The notes under the pieces: model-generated
Databases searched by the model: none
What the model was told of the DNA's origin: nothing
Seen by the model: only the letters and a program-made list of their open reading frames with translations
From: Allohahella sp002354735
GTDB lineage: Bacteria; Pseudomonadota; Gammaproteobacteria; Pseudomonadales; Oleiphilaceae
DNA length: 64,000 bases
Direction: 5' to 3'
Assembly: GCF_047946665.1 (NCBI RefSeq)
Contig: NZ_CP172312.1
Location: 3,410,001 to 3,474,000 of the forward strand
Made by a program: the position numbers and the translations under genes
Shown here: positions 33,035 through 42,735 of the stretch, one piece after another
Layout of the letters: the number at the start of each line of letters is the position of its first letter
Position numbering within the stretch: the stretch's first letter is position 1

Positions 33035-34645
33035 TTAGCTGGCGGCCACGACGGCGTTGCGACCGTTATCCTTAGCCTGATACATGGCGCCGTCGGCACG
33101 GTCGAACGCTGTCTGGCGGCTGTCGCCTTCCGTGAATTCAGTCACACCAAACGATACCGTGATCTGAACCTGCTCGCCACGAAAGTGAAATGGCAACTCA
33201 CTGACCATTTTACGCATCTTCTCGAGCGCGATTTCTGCCGCTTCAAGCTTCGTTTCGGGAAAGATGATAACGAATTCCTCACCACCATAACGGGCAAAGA
33301 AATCTGTTCTGCGCAGACGCTTGGCCAGTTCCTTGGCAACGATCTGAATTACCCGATCACCCGCCAGATGCCCATAACTGTCATTGATGCGCTTGAAGAG
33401 GTCAATATCACATACGGCCACGGTCAATGGATTCCGGTATCTCGACCAGCGTTGAAATTCCTCCTGAATGCGCGTCTCGAAAGCTTCTCTGTTGGGCACA
33501 CCAGTCAGGCCATCAGTCAAGGCCCGGTTGCGTTCTTCCTTCAGACGAATCTTGAGCTCAGCCGTTTGAGCCTCAAGTTCTGCCGTCTTCACTTTGAGTG
33601 AGGCAAGACTGCTCAGTAGCGTCTGCTCTCGCTGATCTTCATGTTCTACAAAGGCGTCGAGGGAGGTGATAAGTATATCGAGATGGGTTTTCACTGAGTC
33701 CTTTAAATGGCTCAGATTATTTGCCTCCGCCACGTCGCTCTGTATCGTCGAGACCTGCTCCTTGATGGCCTCGTGGAAGTTCTGCTTACTGCCAAGAGCA
33801 TCCTCATGATGCTTGTGAGCTTCGGTGATGAACGCGTGAATACCTGAGAGACGATCGTCCAGCGAACGCAGGAAGGTCTCGAAGTCGCGTTGCCCCTTGC
33901 CGAGCGCAGCGATGACCAAAGCCGCAACTTCATCGAGTAGCAGCATGAGTTCACTATCGCTGGCGCCTGCGAGAATCTTCTCGCGGGCCTTCTCCAGATC
34001 CCGAACGGCGCTGTCTGGTAGCGTCATTGAAGCCAGAAGGTGAAGCAGGGTTTTCTGCACATGCTCACCGAAGGACGAGAGACCGGGGGACGAAGGCAGG
34101 GTTTCGAGGTCAGTGGAGAGCATCCCTGGCGGCAGATCATCAAAGCTGCTGCCGGTTGTGCTACTGGACTTGCGCAAGACGCTGGCTGGCTTGACCGGAG
34201 CCGTAGCGCTCTGCTTGCCATCGGAAGAAAGACCCGCTAACAAGCGTCCAAACAGGCTCGGCTTCTTGGTACGGCGCTCTTCTGCGGGTGGCGCTGGGCT
34301 CGCAGCCGCACCACCCGCTCGGCGATCAACGAGTTGCGCCATTTCACCAAGCACTTCAATGCTCGCATTGCGGGCCTCATCCAGCTCTAGAACGCGCTTC
34401 TCTATGCGTTCGAGTTGTTGAGTAAGCTGGCGTGGTGAGGTGCCTGAGGTGCGCAGAAGGCTTCGAAGCTCTTTGAGGTCAGAATCAAGCGAGCGATTCT
34501 GACCCTCCGCAGCCAGGCTGACCCGAGCCACCAGGCGCTGCATGATGCTGATCATCTCCGAAGCTTTGCCTTCTTTCTCATCCCATTGCGCAAGAAGGTC
34601 GTTATATTTGGTTTTCCAAAGATTCTGGTCACTACTCACGGGCAT
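33035..34645 (-). CDS. Soluble coiled-coil diguanylate cyclase
   Basis: This 536-residue cytoplasmic protein has an N-terminal helical/coiled-coil region (WKTKYNDLLAQWDEKEGKA, SIMQRLVARVSLAAEGQ), a linker rich in Ser, Lys and Pro, and a second long coiled-coil region. The C-terminal GGDEF domain carries GGEEF (near residue 454), and RRTD five residues upstream is a product-inhibition site in the correct place. It should make c-di-GMP. The ATG at 34645 follows GGAAGAG; upstream codons are unlikely to be coding. The N-terminal helical region is shared by a known class of diguanylate cyclases. Confidence 0.88.
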   Translation of the reverse strand: MPVSSDQNLWKTKYNDLLAQWDEKEGKASEMISIMQRLVARVSLAAEGQNRSLDSDLKELRSLLRTSGTSPRQLTQQLERIEKRVLELDEARNASIEVLGEMAQLVDRRAGGAAASPAPPAEERRTKKPSLFGRLLAGLSSDGKQSATAPVKPASVLRKSSSTTGSSFDDLPPGMLSTDLETLPSSPGLSSFGEHVQKTLLHLLASMTLPDSAVRDLEKAREKILAGASDSELMLLLDEVAALVIAALGKGQRDFETFLRSLDDRLSGIHAFITEAHKHHEDALGSKQNFHEAIKEQVSTIQSDVAEANNLSHLKDSVKTHLDILITSLDAFVEHEDQREQTLLSSLASLKVKTAELEAQTAELKIRLKEERNRALTDGLTGVPNREAFETRIQEEFQRWSRYRNPLTVAVCDIDLFKRINDSYGHLAGDRVIQIVAKELAKRLRRTDFFARYGGEEFVIIFPETKLEAAEIALEKMRKMVSELPFHFRGEQVQITVSFGVTEFTEGDSRQTAFDRADGAMYQAKDNGRNAVVAAS

Positions 34646-34811
34646 GCTCTTCCGTTTTATGATTGTTATTTCTGCCGGAAACTCTGCAGATTGCCTTGAG
34701 TATAGCAACAGGAAAGGGGCGTGCGAGTCGACTGTTTGTCCGAATAGGCACGGACACGAAATTCAGGTGGGCGGCAGGACGGAAAGCGGATCTGGAGAGA
34801 GATCCGCAGCC

Positions 34812-35651
34812 TCAGGAGCTGCGGAGCGCCATGGATTCCTTATAGAGCAGAGGTGGCAGTAACCTTGAGAGGGTGTCAGCGATGTAGGTCAGAAACATGG
34901 AGCCCATCGAGCTATCGAAATAGTCCTCTTTGCGGCTGCCAATGCTGAGCACACCTAAAGGCGACTCATACTGCAGCGGAATGACTGCGCACGAACCGAC
35001 TGATTCGGACGACACCGGAAACAGGTACTCACGCTGTTTTGCCGTCAGACGACCAAAGCTGACGCGACCTACAGTAAGCATGTCATCCAGCACCTCGATC
35101 GCTGCATCAGCGGTTGATCGCTGCACGTTACCTGCTCTGGCACCAGATCGGGGTGATGCGCCCTTGATAGCTTCGTCGAAGATGATCAGCGAACAGAAAT
35201 CAACGCGGAAGTCACGGAGGAAACCATCCTGCAGTACCACCAGAATCTCATCCAGGGTTCTGGCTTCGAGCAGACTGGTCAGCAGGCGCTTGGATTTGTT
35301 GAACAACTGATCATTTTCGCGGGCGGTTTCGATCAGGCTATTGAGCTGCTGCTCATAGCTGTCTCGCTGGGCACGAAACACGGCGACCTGCTTCTCGATC
35401 AGAGAGATGGCCGCACCTGACTCATGTGGAAGCCGAAGTTCTGTCAACAGGTCTTCGTGTTCAAGAAAGAAGTCTGGATTGGCCCGGAGATAGGCGGCAA
35501 CATCAGCGGCCGATGGTGCACGGGGTTTTCCCTGGCTACCACGACCTGCTGTGTCTATCGAGCTTGCACCACCTTCGGCGGCGGCACCTGCTCCAGAGGC
35601 CTTGTCGGCAGTCTTGCCAGCGCTATTCAGTCTGGCGGACGATTCAGTCAT
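34812..35651 (-). CDS. DUF484 family protein
   Basis: This 279-residue protein has a low-complexity Ala/Gly/Ser start, then VAAYLRANPDFFLEHEDLLTELRLPHESG, the hallmark of DUF484. A coiled coil follows, then a GAF-like domain (LDEILVVLQDGFLRDFRVDFCSLIIF). The family is nearly always encoded after dapF in gammaproteobacteria, often before xerC. XerC is absent here: the next gene is the diguanylate cyclase. Function unknown. The extended disordered N-terminus of about 45 residues is longer than usual. Confidence 0.87.
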   Translation of the reverse strand: MTESSARLNSAGKTADKASGAGAAAEGGASSIDTAGRGSQGKPRAPSAADVAAYLRANPDFFLEHEDLLTELRLPHESGAAISLIEKQVAVFRAQRDSYEQQLNSLIETARENDQLFNKSKRLLTSLLEARTLDEILVVLQDGFLRDFRVDFCSLIIFDEAIKGASPRSGARAGNVQRSTADAAIEVLDDMLTVGRVSFGRLTAKQREYLFPVSSESVGSCAVIPLQYESPLGVLSIGSRKEDYFDSSMGSMFLTYIADTLSRLLPPLLYKESMALRSS

Positions 35652-35698
35652 AGCGTTTCCATAATTGTTTTGAGTTACCGGCCCTGCCGGATTGGCGT

Positions 35699-36529
35699 CT
35701 ATATATCAACGACACCTTCGAACACATGTGTTGCCGGGCCAGTCATATAAACCTTGGACCCTTCTCCTGCCCAGCTGATATGCAGACTGCCACCTGGCAG
35801 CTTGATTTCAGCTTCCGGCCCAAGCAGCCCTTTCAGTCGGCCATAAACGTGGGCCGCGCAGGCGCCGGTTCCACAGGCAAGTGTTTCCCCGACGCCACGT
35901 TCGTATACCCTGAGTTTAGCGAACTTTGCGTGAACCACCTGCAAAAAGCCTGCATTTACTCGCTGGGGGAAATCCCGATGAGCCTCGATACGCCGACCAA
36001 CCTGTCTGACCGGAAACAGGTTGATGTCGTCTATGAGCATGATTGCGTGGGGATTTCCCATCGAAACGGCGCCGATTTCGAAGCTGTCGTCTCCATCCTG
36101 TATCACGTAGTCCACGCTCTGTTTTTCAGCTTTAAATGGGATTTCCATCGGCTCGAGCACAGGCACGCCCATGTCGACCCGAATCATCCCCGAGGGCTCG
36201 ACATGAAGATGAATCACACCATTTCGCGTCTCGACCGCAATACGGTTCTTGAGCGTAAGGCCCTTGTCCCTGACAAACTTGGCGAAGCAGCGCGCACCGT
36301 TGCCACACTGCTCGACTTCCGAACCGTCGGCATTGAAGATTCGGTACTTGAAGTCGATGTCCGGCTGCTCCGGCGGCTCGACCAGCAACAGCTGATTGAA
36401 GCCGATACCGAATTGACGGCTGGCGAAGCGGCGGATGATCGGGGGTGTCAATTCAATGGACTGACTGATGCCATCGAGCACCATGAAGTCGTTGCCCAGG
36501 CCATGCATCTTGCTGAATGGCAGCTTCAT
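35699..36529 (-). CDS. dapF: Diaminopimelate epimerase
   Basis: This 276-residue enzyme interconverts LL- and meso-diaminopimelate for lysine and peptidoglycan synthesis. The two catalytic cysteines are visible in EQCGNGARCFAKF and LACGTGACAAHV, and the start KMHGLGNDFMVLD is typical. Its ATG overlaps the lysA stop by 4 bp, so it is translated with lysA. The length is normal. Confidence 0.97.
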   Translation of the reverse strand: MKLPFSKMHGLGNDFMVLDGISQSIELTPPIIRRFASRQFGIGFNQLLLVEPPEQPDIDFKYRIFNADGSEVEQCGNGARCFAKFVRDKGLTLKNRIAVETRNGVIHLHVEPSGMIRVDMGVPVLEPMEIPFKAEKQSVDYVIQDGDDSFEIGAVSMGNPHAIMLIDDINLFPVRQVGRRIEAHRDFPQRVNAGFLQVVHAKFAKLRVYERGVGETLACGTGACAAHVYGRLKGLLGPEAEIKLPGGSLHISWAGEGSKVYMTGPATHVFEGVVDI

Positions 36530-37824
36530 CCGATCAAGACCTGCTCTGGCAGGATCTGCTCGCCCGCAAACAGATCAGTAACCTTTTCCCGCTGACGGAC
36601 AACATAATGCTGATCGCCAGAGACCATGATTTCAGGCGCGCGCCCACGGGTGTTGTAGTTCGAGGACATCACAAAGCCGTAAGCACCGGCAGAGCGCACA
36701 GCCAGCAGGTCGCCATGAGCCAGACTGAGCCTGCGCTGCTTGCCCAGGAAATCACCTGATTCACAGACCGGCCCGACGATGTCAAATTCGGCCTCGCGGC
36801 GACCGGCTTCAGCAGTGTCGGCTGCTGGCTCGGTCACGTGAACAATCTGCTGATGGGCGTTGTAAAGACTCGGGCGGATAAGATCGTTCATTGCGGCATC
36901 GACCAGTGCGAAATGACGGCCCTGATTTTCTTTCAGATATTCAACTCTCGTCACGAGAATGCCCGCATTGGCTGCGATGGAGCGCCCCGGCTCAAGCAAC
37001 AGTTTCAGCCCGGAACCCTGAAGCCGCTTCACAATGGCTGCAGCGTAGTCGCGGGGATGTGGTGGTGTTTCAGTTGTGTACTGCACGCCAAGCCCGCCGC
37101 CCAGGTCTATATGACTCAGCTTAATACCCTGTTCAGAGAGCTCTTCGATCATAGCCAGCACCTTCTCGAGGGCATCGAGAAAGGGGGCCGTCTGGGTAAT
37201 CTGAGAGCCGATGTGGCAGTCGATTCCCGTGACTTCAAGCGAGGCATGGTCGGCCGCAAATCGATACATGGCCCGCGCATCGTCGAAGCTGACTCCGAAC
37301 TTGTTTTCCTTCAAGCCGGTTGAAATGTAGGGGTGCGTGCCGGCATCGACATCAGGATTGACTCGCACGGATATCCGCGCAGATGTGCCCATTTCACTTG
37401 CCACATCGGCGAGCGCACGAAGCTCGGCGAAGGACTCGACATTGAAACAGTACACACCAATCTCCAGCGCCCTGCGCATCTCGTGGGGCTGCTTGCCTAC
37501 ACCGGAAAACACCATACGGTCAGCCTGACCACCGGCAGCGAGCACCCGCTCCAGCTCACCGATGGAGACGATATCGAAACCTATACCGAGCCGAGCCATG
37601 ATATTCAGCACGGCCAGGTTTGAATTTGCCTTGACGGCATAGCAGATCATGCCGGGATAATCGCCAAGCGCCGACTGATAAGCCTTCACATGACGCGTCA
37701 GCGTTGCAGCGGAATAGATATAGCAGGGCGTCCCATAGGCTTCTGCCAGCGCCTCGACAGCGCAGTCCTCTGCGAACAGTGTGCGCCGTCCGTCGGCATC
37801 GGTGCGGTATTCGAAATGATCCAT
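36526..37824 (-). CDS. lysA: Diaminopimelate decarboxylase
   Basis: This 432-residue PLP enzyme of the alanine-racemase fold catalyses the last step of lysine synthesis. The PLP lysine is in CYAVKANSNLAVL, and other family marks are HIGSQI, DLGGGLGV, EPGRS and the C-terminal cysteine motif GPVCESGDFLG. It sits between the lptM-like lipoprotein gene and dapF with minimal spacing, forming the order lptM-lysA-dapF-DUF484 seen in pseudomonads. Confidence 0.97.
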   Translation of the reverse strand: MDHFEYRTDADGRRTLFAEDCAVEALAEAYGTPCYIYSAATLTRHVKAYQSALGDYPGMICYAVKANSNLAVLNIMARLGIGFDIVSIGELERVLAAGGQADRMVFSGVGKQPHEMRRALEIGVYCFNVESFAELRALADVASEMGTSARISVRVNPDVDAGTHPYISTGLKENKFGVSFDDARAMYRFAADHASLEVTGIDCHIGSQITQTAPFLDALEKVLAMIEELSEQGIKLSHIDLGGGLGVQYTTETPPHPRDYAAAIVKRLQGSGLKLLLEPGRSIAANAGILVTRVEYLKENQGRHFALVDAAMNDLIRPSLYNAHQQIVHVTEPAADTAEAGRREAEFDIVGPVCESGDFLGKQRRLSLAHGDLLAVRSAGAYGFVMSSNYNTRGRAPEIMVSGDQHYVVRQREKVTDLFAGEQILPEQVLIG

Positions 37825-37826
37825 AA

Positions 37827-37988
37827 TCAGCTGCTCGCGTGCAGGTTGTGAACTGGAGAGGAAGGCGGAACTGGTGTCGATGCCAGGGCCGATAGCGAAT
37901 CACGTGGCGGCATGATCAGATCACCCTTCTGTCCGCAGGACAGGAGCAGCAAGCTGGCGCTGAAGATAACGACGAGTGTGGGCGACAA
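37827..37988 (-). CDS. lptM: Small LptM (YifL)-like lipoprotein
   Basis: This is a lipoprotein of about 53 residues, with signal stretch PTLVVIFSASLLLLSC and the mature start CGQKGDLIMP. It matches the CGxKGxLxxP signature of LptM, which assists maturation of the LPS translocon LptD. It lies 2 bp before lysA, its usual place. No ATG suits the signal peptide; TTG at 37988 is the best start and its ribosome site is weak. The gene end is secure, the start less so. Confidence 0.65.
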   Translation of the reverse strand: MSPTLVVIFSASLLLLSCGQKGDLIMPPRDSLSALASTPVPPSSPVHNLHASS

Positions 37989-38100
37989 GGCAAGTATCCA
38001 GTCTGTTGATTGAAAGATGAGATAGCGCGACCTTGGCCGCGCGCACCCCGAGTATACATTTAGAGCAGTGAGATAAAAACGTCCAGCACTGATGGCCTCG

Positions 38101-41100
38101 TCAGTCGAGGGACCCTGTACTGGCACACTTCCAGAGGCCTCGCTCGATCCAGTCACGACACTTGAGGTAATCGGCAAGTTCACGCCCGATGCGGTCACCC
38201 GAGGCATCCACCGGCAAGCTCAGATCCACAATCGCGAACGGACGCAACGCAGACTTTCCGTTCGCGCCCGTGGCAAGGTATCGCGCCAGCTCCACAAGAC
38301 TACCGTCAGGGCCAGTCTTGTGGGTGAAGACCATATGTTCACAATAAAGATCAAATCCAAGGATGCAGCCGTTGAGCGTGAAACTGTCCTGCCCTCGATC
38401 CGCGGCATTCATTACATGCGCAATGATGCGAATACCTGCCAGCTGACTCTCCCATATCGGCTGATCAAGTGAAAGCTGGCTGACCCGACGAGTAGTCTGG
38501 CGAGACAGTTGCTGGGCATTCTGAGCCTCGTCGCGAGCCGAGACAGTGAGGTTGCGGGAGACAGGCAGATCGCCCACCGCAAAGCAATTGACCTGGGATA
38601 CCGGACTTTCCGATGCACTGTCGATCTGCATCTGCAGCTTGTCCAGCGCGTTACGGATGAAGACCAGCAGAGCATTGCTGCAATACCTGCCCACCGCGTC
38701 GAACGCCCAGTGATTACTCCAGCTCAGTTCTCCGCTAGTGAGTGTACCGAACTCATCAAAAACCCAATAGACGGCTCGATTTACTGGTGAGTAGTCGAAA
38801 CAGAGCTGGATCGCCTCGGCTTCGTTCAGTGGAGCGACCGCCTTGAGTGAATGCCGGGGCAGCGCGTAGTCATCCACAACAAGCCTCATGAATCGCGATT
38901 TCGGCCGCGCCAGCGCGTGGACGAGGGCATCGGCGTCATTTAGCGCAAGCAGCTTCACTTCCGCACTCTTGCCTTCAGCCGCCACCTCGCGTTCCAGCAG
39001 GAAGAGACGCTTATCCTGTTCGATGACATAGCGATCCCATGATGTCGTCAGTAGTTGCCGACACAACTGACCCACCCGCTGCGAGAGCGCCAGGGCCCTG
39101 CTGTGACAGAAGCAGACCACCACCGGGAGTGTCTCGCTTTTTGAGGCCAGCAGGAAGCGCAGGCATTGCATGAGGGTGTCGCCGCTCTCGAAGCGCAGCA
39201 CCGATACCTCGTTCCAGCTATTGCTGATGAGCAGGTCCACGCTGCTTACCAACCCGATACGCTCTTCTGAAAACGACAGCGGATCCGTGCGATTGGACAC
39301 CATGCTCAGACCTTTTTCAGTAAGCCTGCCGAGCGGATCAACGCCAACATTGAGAAATATGATGGTCTTGCGCAGCGTCGCCGGCTCAAGATAGGCCGCC
39401 TGAGGTGCAGCAGGCATATCGCTCGCCGTGAAGCCGATTTCACTGTTGAGCGTTTGTATGAGCTGCTGCAGTTCGGCTAGCGAAATGGCGTGATAGGCAT
39501 GAAACTGTTTCGCTTGCTCTTCATCGCGGCTATCGTCGACCACCATGCGAACACTGGTGTGCGGACGCAGCTGGCCGTTGAGATGGCACCAGGCCAGGAG
39601 CTCGATCAGGCTCTCTGAATCGCGCAGCAATTGATGGTCGCCATTCCTGACCTCCCATTGTGCGCCGCCCTCGTTGATCTTCAGCTCGAAAGTCAGCTGC
39701 TGTTCACTCAGGTCCGAATTGATACCCGAGTTGATGAGCTCCAGCTTGCCCGCCTTGCGCTGGAACTGGGCATACAGCTTTCGCCCGAGCAGATGGACAT
39801 CTCTTGCGCTGATCGCTGCCGTCGACTGTCGACTCCGCGCCAGGGATGAAAGAAAGCGATAACTGGCCGTCAGCGCCTGCACCAGTTTACGCTGCTCGAC
39901 CACCACCTCATTCGTCTTCCACTGACCGTGACGATCGAGGTAGCGCAGGAAGTCATTGGACCAGTCGAAGCTGTCGACGGTCTGCTGCAGCAGACGGGCC
40001 TTCCAGTCGCCCCTGGCGCTGCCGGCTTTCGTCGACAGCCTGGTCCCGGCCTTCATGTAGAAACTCTGACGAACCAGCGCAAGTCGGTCCGCCATGTTCA
40101 GATGCGTGAGACAGCGCTCGAGATACCAGTACAGCATGAGGTAAGGGTCGAGCTGATCTGCAGAAACCTCATCCCGGTAGATCTGCGCCTTGAAGCTGAC
40201 ACAAAGCGGCATGGTGGACACCTCAGGCGCGTCGGTCAGTTCGCTGCGTCTGGCGTAGCACTCCATGAGCGACAACTTGAGCAGCGACTTGTAGGGCGAG
40301 TCGATGCTCTTGTACAGCTGCCACAGACCGGCGCCGATGAACTCGTTCTCGGGCACTTTCGGGCAACCGCCGAAATCCACGTAGTCCCGACTGCGGATGA
40401 ACCGCTTCTCTGCCAGCAGGCGCGCCGTGGCATCGTAAGTCTGTTCGCAATCCGGCGGTATCAGCCACCACAGTGGCCAGGCGCCAGCGAGATAGACACA
40501 GGTTCGGTAGAATTCATCGAGTAGCACATAATGTTGAGCAGTACCTGAATCTTCACTGTCCGCCTGTCGCTGCTGGGCCTGCTTGCGAAATCGCGCCGCG
40601 TTCAGAGGGAAGAAATGCAGGTCTATGCCCAGCTCTGCTGCAGCCGCAGAGACCGCCTTCGCCTTGTCGCCGAGCGCATTGACGGCCTCGACTGTAAGCC
40701 CGTTGCGATACACCAGCCAGACGTCGATATCGCTCGTGCTACTCTGCGCCAGCGTCCCTGGGCTGCCCATGACGTAGAGGCCGATGACGTCCGGTCGCGT
40801 GAGCGTGTCCGTGGTCTTGTGCTGAAAACTGCGCGACAGCCGTTGCAGCTGCTTCATGCGCGGCTTGTCGATCGTGAAGTTGACGATACCACTGGGCGCC
40901 GAGCGGCTTGTAAAGCCCGGCAGCAGCGGATGATTGACGTGAAAGAGTACCGGCACAATGTTGAGAAACACCGACTGCCGTTCGTTGTACTGTTCCAGTA
41001 TTCGTTCGAAACGGGTCTCCGAGAGCGTGAGAAAGCGCTCCCTGAGAATTTTCAGTTCCTTTCGGTCGACACCGGAGCTGTAATCCGGAGCCAGTGGCCG

Positions 41101-41115
41101 GGAGCGACCCTTCAG
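38101..41115 (-). CDS. cyaA: Class I adenylate cyclase
   Basis: This protein of about 1004 residues makes cAMP from ATP. The catalytic domain shows LFHVNHPLLPGF, then GLYVMGSPGTLAQSSTSDID with the nucleotidyltransferase GS...D.D motif. The regulatory half follows. Family-like sequence (GVDRKELKILRERFL) continues upstream of the first GTG at 40971, yet no ATG, GTG or TTG is in frame up to about 41200. The best start is CTG at 41115: AGGAG at 41123-41127 lies 7 bases upstream, and CTG overlaps the argH stop as CTGA. E. coli cyaA also uses a weak start (TTG). An ATT at 41049 is a second choice. Confidence 0.88.
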   Translation of the reverse strand: MKGRSRPLAPDYSSGVDRKELKILRERFLTLSETRFERILEQYNERQSVFLNIVPVLFHVNHPLLPGFTSRSAPSGIVNFTIDKPRMKQLQRLSRSFQHKTTDTLTRPDVIGLYVMGSPGTLAQSSTSDIDVWLVYRNGLTVEAVNALGDKAKAVSAAAAELGIDLHFFPLNAARFRKQAQQRQADSEDSGTAQHYVLLDEFYRTCVYLAGAWPLWWLIPPDCEQTYDATARLLAEKRFIRSRDYVDFGGCPKVPENEFIGAGLWQLYKSIDSPYKSLLKLSLMECYARRSELTDAPEVSTMPLCVSFKAQIYRDEVSADQLDPYLMLYWYLERCLTHLNMADRLALVRQSFYMKAGTRLSTKAGSARGDWKARLLQQTVDSFDWSNDFLRYLDRHGQWKTNEVVVEQRKLVQALTASYRFLSSLARSRQSTAAISARDVHLLGRKLYAQFQRKAGKLELINSGINSDLSEQQLTFELKINEGGAQWEVRNGDHQLLRDSESLIELLAWCHLNGQLRPHTSVRMVVDDSRDEEQAKQFHAYHAISLAELQQLIQTLNSEIGFTASDMPAAPQAAYLEPATLRKTIIFLNVGVDPLGRLTEKGLSMVSNRTDPLSFSEERIGLVSSVDLLISNSWNEVSVLRFESGDTLMQCLRFLLASKSETLPVVVCFCHSRALALSQRVGQLCRQLLTTSWDRYVIEQDKRLFLLEREVAAEGKSAEVKLLALNDADALVHALARPKSRFMRLVVDDYALPRHSLKAVAPLNEAEAIQLCFDYSPVNRAVYWVFDEFGTLTSGELSWSNHWAFDAVGRYCSNALLVFIRNALDKLQMQIDSASESPVSQVNCFAVGDLPVSRNLTVSARDEAQNAQQLSRQTTRRVSQLSLDQPIWESQLAGIRIIAHVMNAADRGQDSFTLNGCILGFDLYCEHMVFTHKTGPDGSLVELARYLATGANGKSALRPFAIVDLSLPVDASGDRIGRELADYLKCRDWIERGLWKCASTGSLD

Positions 41116-42581
41116 GAGCGCGCTCCTGATCGGCGCTCTTCCACCCAGGACAGCGTCGCGCTGGCCGCCTCCGCCACACGATCCGGCGCCGTGCCCCCAG
41201 GAAGTTTCCGTGCCTTGACCGATCCTTCCAGTGTCAGCACTTCATTCACATCGGCGGTGATGGACGAATGGAAGGACTGCAGCTGCTCGAGCGGCAGATC
41301 TGAAAGGTCACCACCGTGTTCTACGCACCAGGCCACAGCCTTACCCACGACCTCGTGAGCGTCACGGAAAGGCAGCCCTTTCCCAACCAGATAGTCGGCG
41401 AGATCTGTGGCGGTCGCAAAGCCGCGGGATACGGCCACCCGCATGGCTTCTGGGTTCACGGTAACGGCTGCCATCATGTCGCGGAAGGCCGTGAGCGAGT
41501 TACGCACGGTATCAACTGTATCGAACAGGGGCTCCTTGTCCTCCTGATTATCCTTGTTATAGGCCAGAGGCTGCGATTTCATGAGGGTCAGCACAGACAT
41601 GAGATGGCCGTAGACACGACCGGTCTTGCCGCGCAGCAACTCAGGCACGTCAGGGTTCTTCTTCTGCGGCATGATTGACGAACCGGTGCAGAATTTGTCC
41701 GGCAGATTGATGAAGCCGAACTGGGCAGAGGTCCAGAGAATGAGTTCTTCCGAGAAGCGCGACATGTGCATCATCAACACACTCGCGAAGCTGCAGAATT
41801 CAATGATGAAGTCACGGTCGCTGACGGCGTCGAGCGAGTTGGCCGACATGCTTTCAAAGCCCAGTTCGGACATGGTGAGTTCACGATCGAGCGGATAAGG
41901 CGTACCTGCCAACGCCGCCGAGCCAAGTGGCATACTGTTACAGCGGGCACGACTGTCAATGAGTCGACCATGGTCACGCTTGAGCATTTCTGCCCAGGCC
42001 AGCATGTGATGGCCGAAGGTGACCGGCTGCGCTGTCTGCAGATGCGTGAAGCCCGGCATGATAGTGGCGTACTCCCGTTTGGCCAGCTTGCCCAGAACTT
42101 CTACCGTGTCCAGCAGCTGGTTCGCAATGGCATCGATTTCATCACGAAGAAACAGGCGAATATCAGTCGCGATCTGATCGTTACGTGAGCGGCCGGTATG
42201 CAGCTTCTTGCCAGCAGCACCGATCAGCTGGGTCAGGCGGGATTCGATGTTCATGTGTACATCTTCGAGTGCTATCGACCACTGGAACTCGCCGCGGTCA
42301 ATTTCAGCCTTGATCTCGCCCAGACCCTTTACGATGGCTTTGTGGTCCTCATCGGTAATGATCTTCTGGGCTGCCAGCATCTTCGCATGAGCGAGCGAGC
42401 CTTGAATGTCATAGTCTGCGAGCCGCTGGTCGAAAGTTACTGAAGCGGTGAAGGCCTGTACGAAGGCGTCGGTCGCTTCAGTAAAACGGCCGCCCCAGAG
42501 TGCAGCATTGGTGGGCGTGGCGGTGGAAGCACCTGCTGGCGCCGGCATGGAATGGGTCGACTGGTCTTTCGGATCGGCCAT
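41112..42581 (-). CDS. argH: Argininosuccinate lyase
   Basis: This 489-residue enzyme of the fumarase/aspartase superfamily splits argininosuccinate to arginine and fumarate. The signature TGSSIMPQKKNPD with the catalytic Ser is intact, as are LWGGRF near the start and GRSRNDQIATD. About 20 extra residues (Pro/Ala/Thr rich) precede the family core. The stop overlaps the apparent CTG start of cyaA. It is divergent from algZ, as in pseudomonads. Confidence 0.97.
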   Translation of the reverse strand: MADPKDQSTHSMPAPAGASTATPTNAALWGGRFTEATDAFVQAFTASVTFDQRLADYDIQGSLAHAKMLAAQKIITDEDHKAIVKGLGEIKAEIDRGEFQWSIALEDVHMNIESRLTQLIGAAGKKLHTGRSRNDQIATDIRLFLRDEIDAIANQLLDTVEVLGKLAKREYATIMPGFTHLQTAQPVTFGHHMLAWAEMLKRDHGRLIDSRARCNSMPLGSAALAGTPYPLDRELTMSELGFESMSANSLDAVSDRDFIIEFCSFASVLMMHMSRFSEELILWTSAQFGFINLPDKFCTGSSIMPQKKNPDVPELLRGKTGRVYGHLMSVLTLMKSQPLAYNKDNQEDKEPLFDTVDTVRNSLTAFRDMMAAVTVNPEAMRVAVSRGFATATDLADYLVGKGLPFRDAHEVVGKAVAWCVEHGGDLSDLPLEQLQSFHSSITADVNEVLTLEGSVKARKLPGGTAPDRVAEAASATLSWVEERRSGARS

Positions 42582-42735
42582 AGCGGTTCAATGTCTCTCG
42601 TAATCGTTTGAAATGGGAAACGCCGGAGGCCAGTGGTCTTACGAGCGGTGGCAGGGCGAGGAGTTATTCTGGCTGCTATTCTCTTCATACAAATTGGCTG
42701 AGTGCAGTCAAGTATATCAAAGAGGGCGCGATGGC

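Noticed and set aside
33006..33046. Two short GC hairpins between the response regulator and the diguanylate cyclase
   Set aside because: Stems are 5-6 bp and lack T runs on either strand; one lies across the cyclase stop codon.
40739..41179. Alternative frame at the 5' end of cyaA as the true N-terminus after a frameshift
   Set aside because: Its translation is Arg/Pro-rich and unlike the cyclase family, whereas the main frame continues with family-like sequence.
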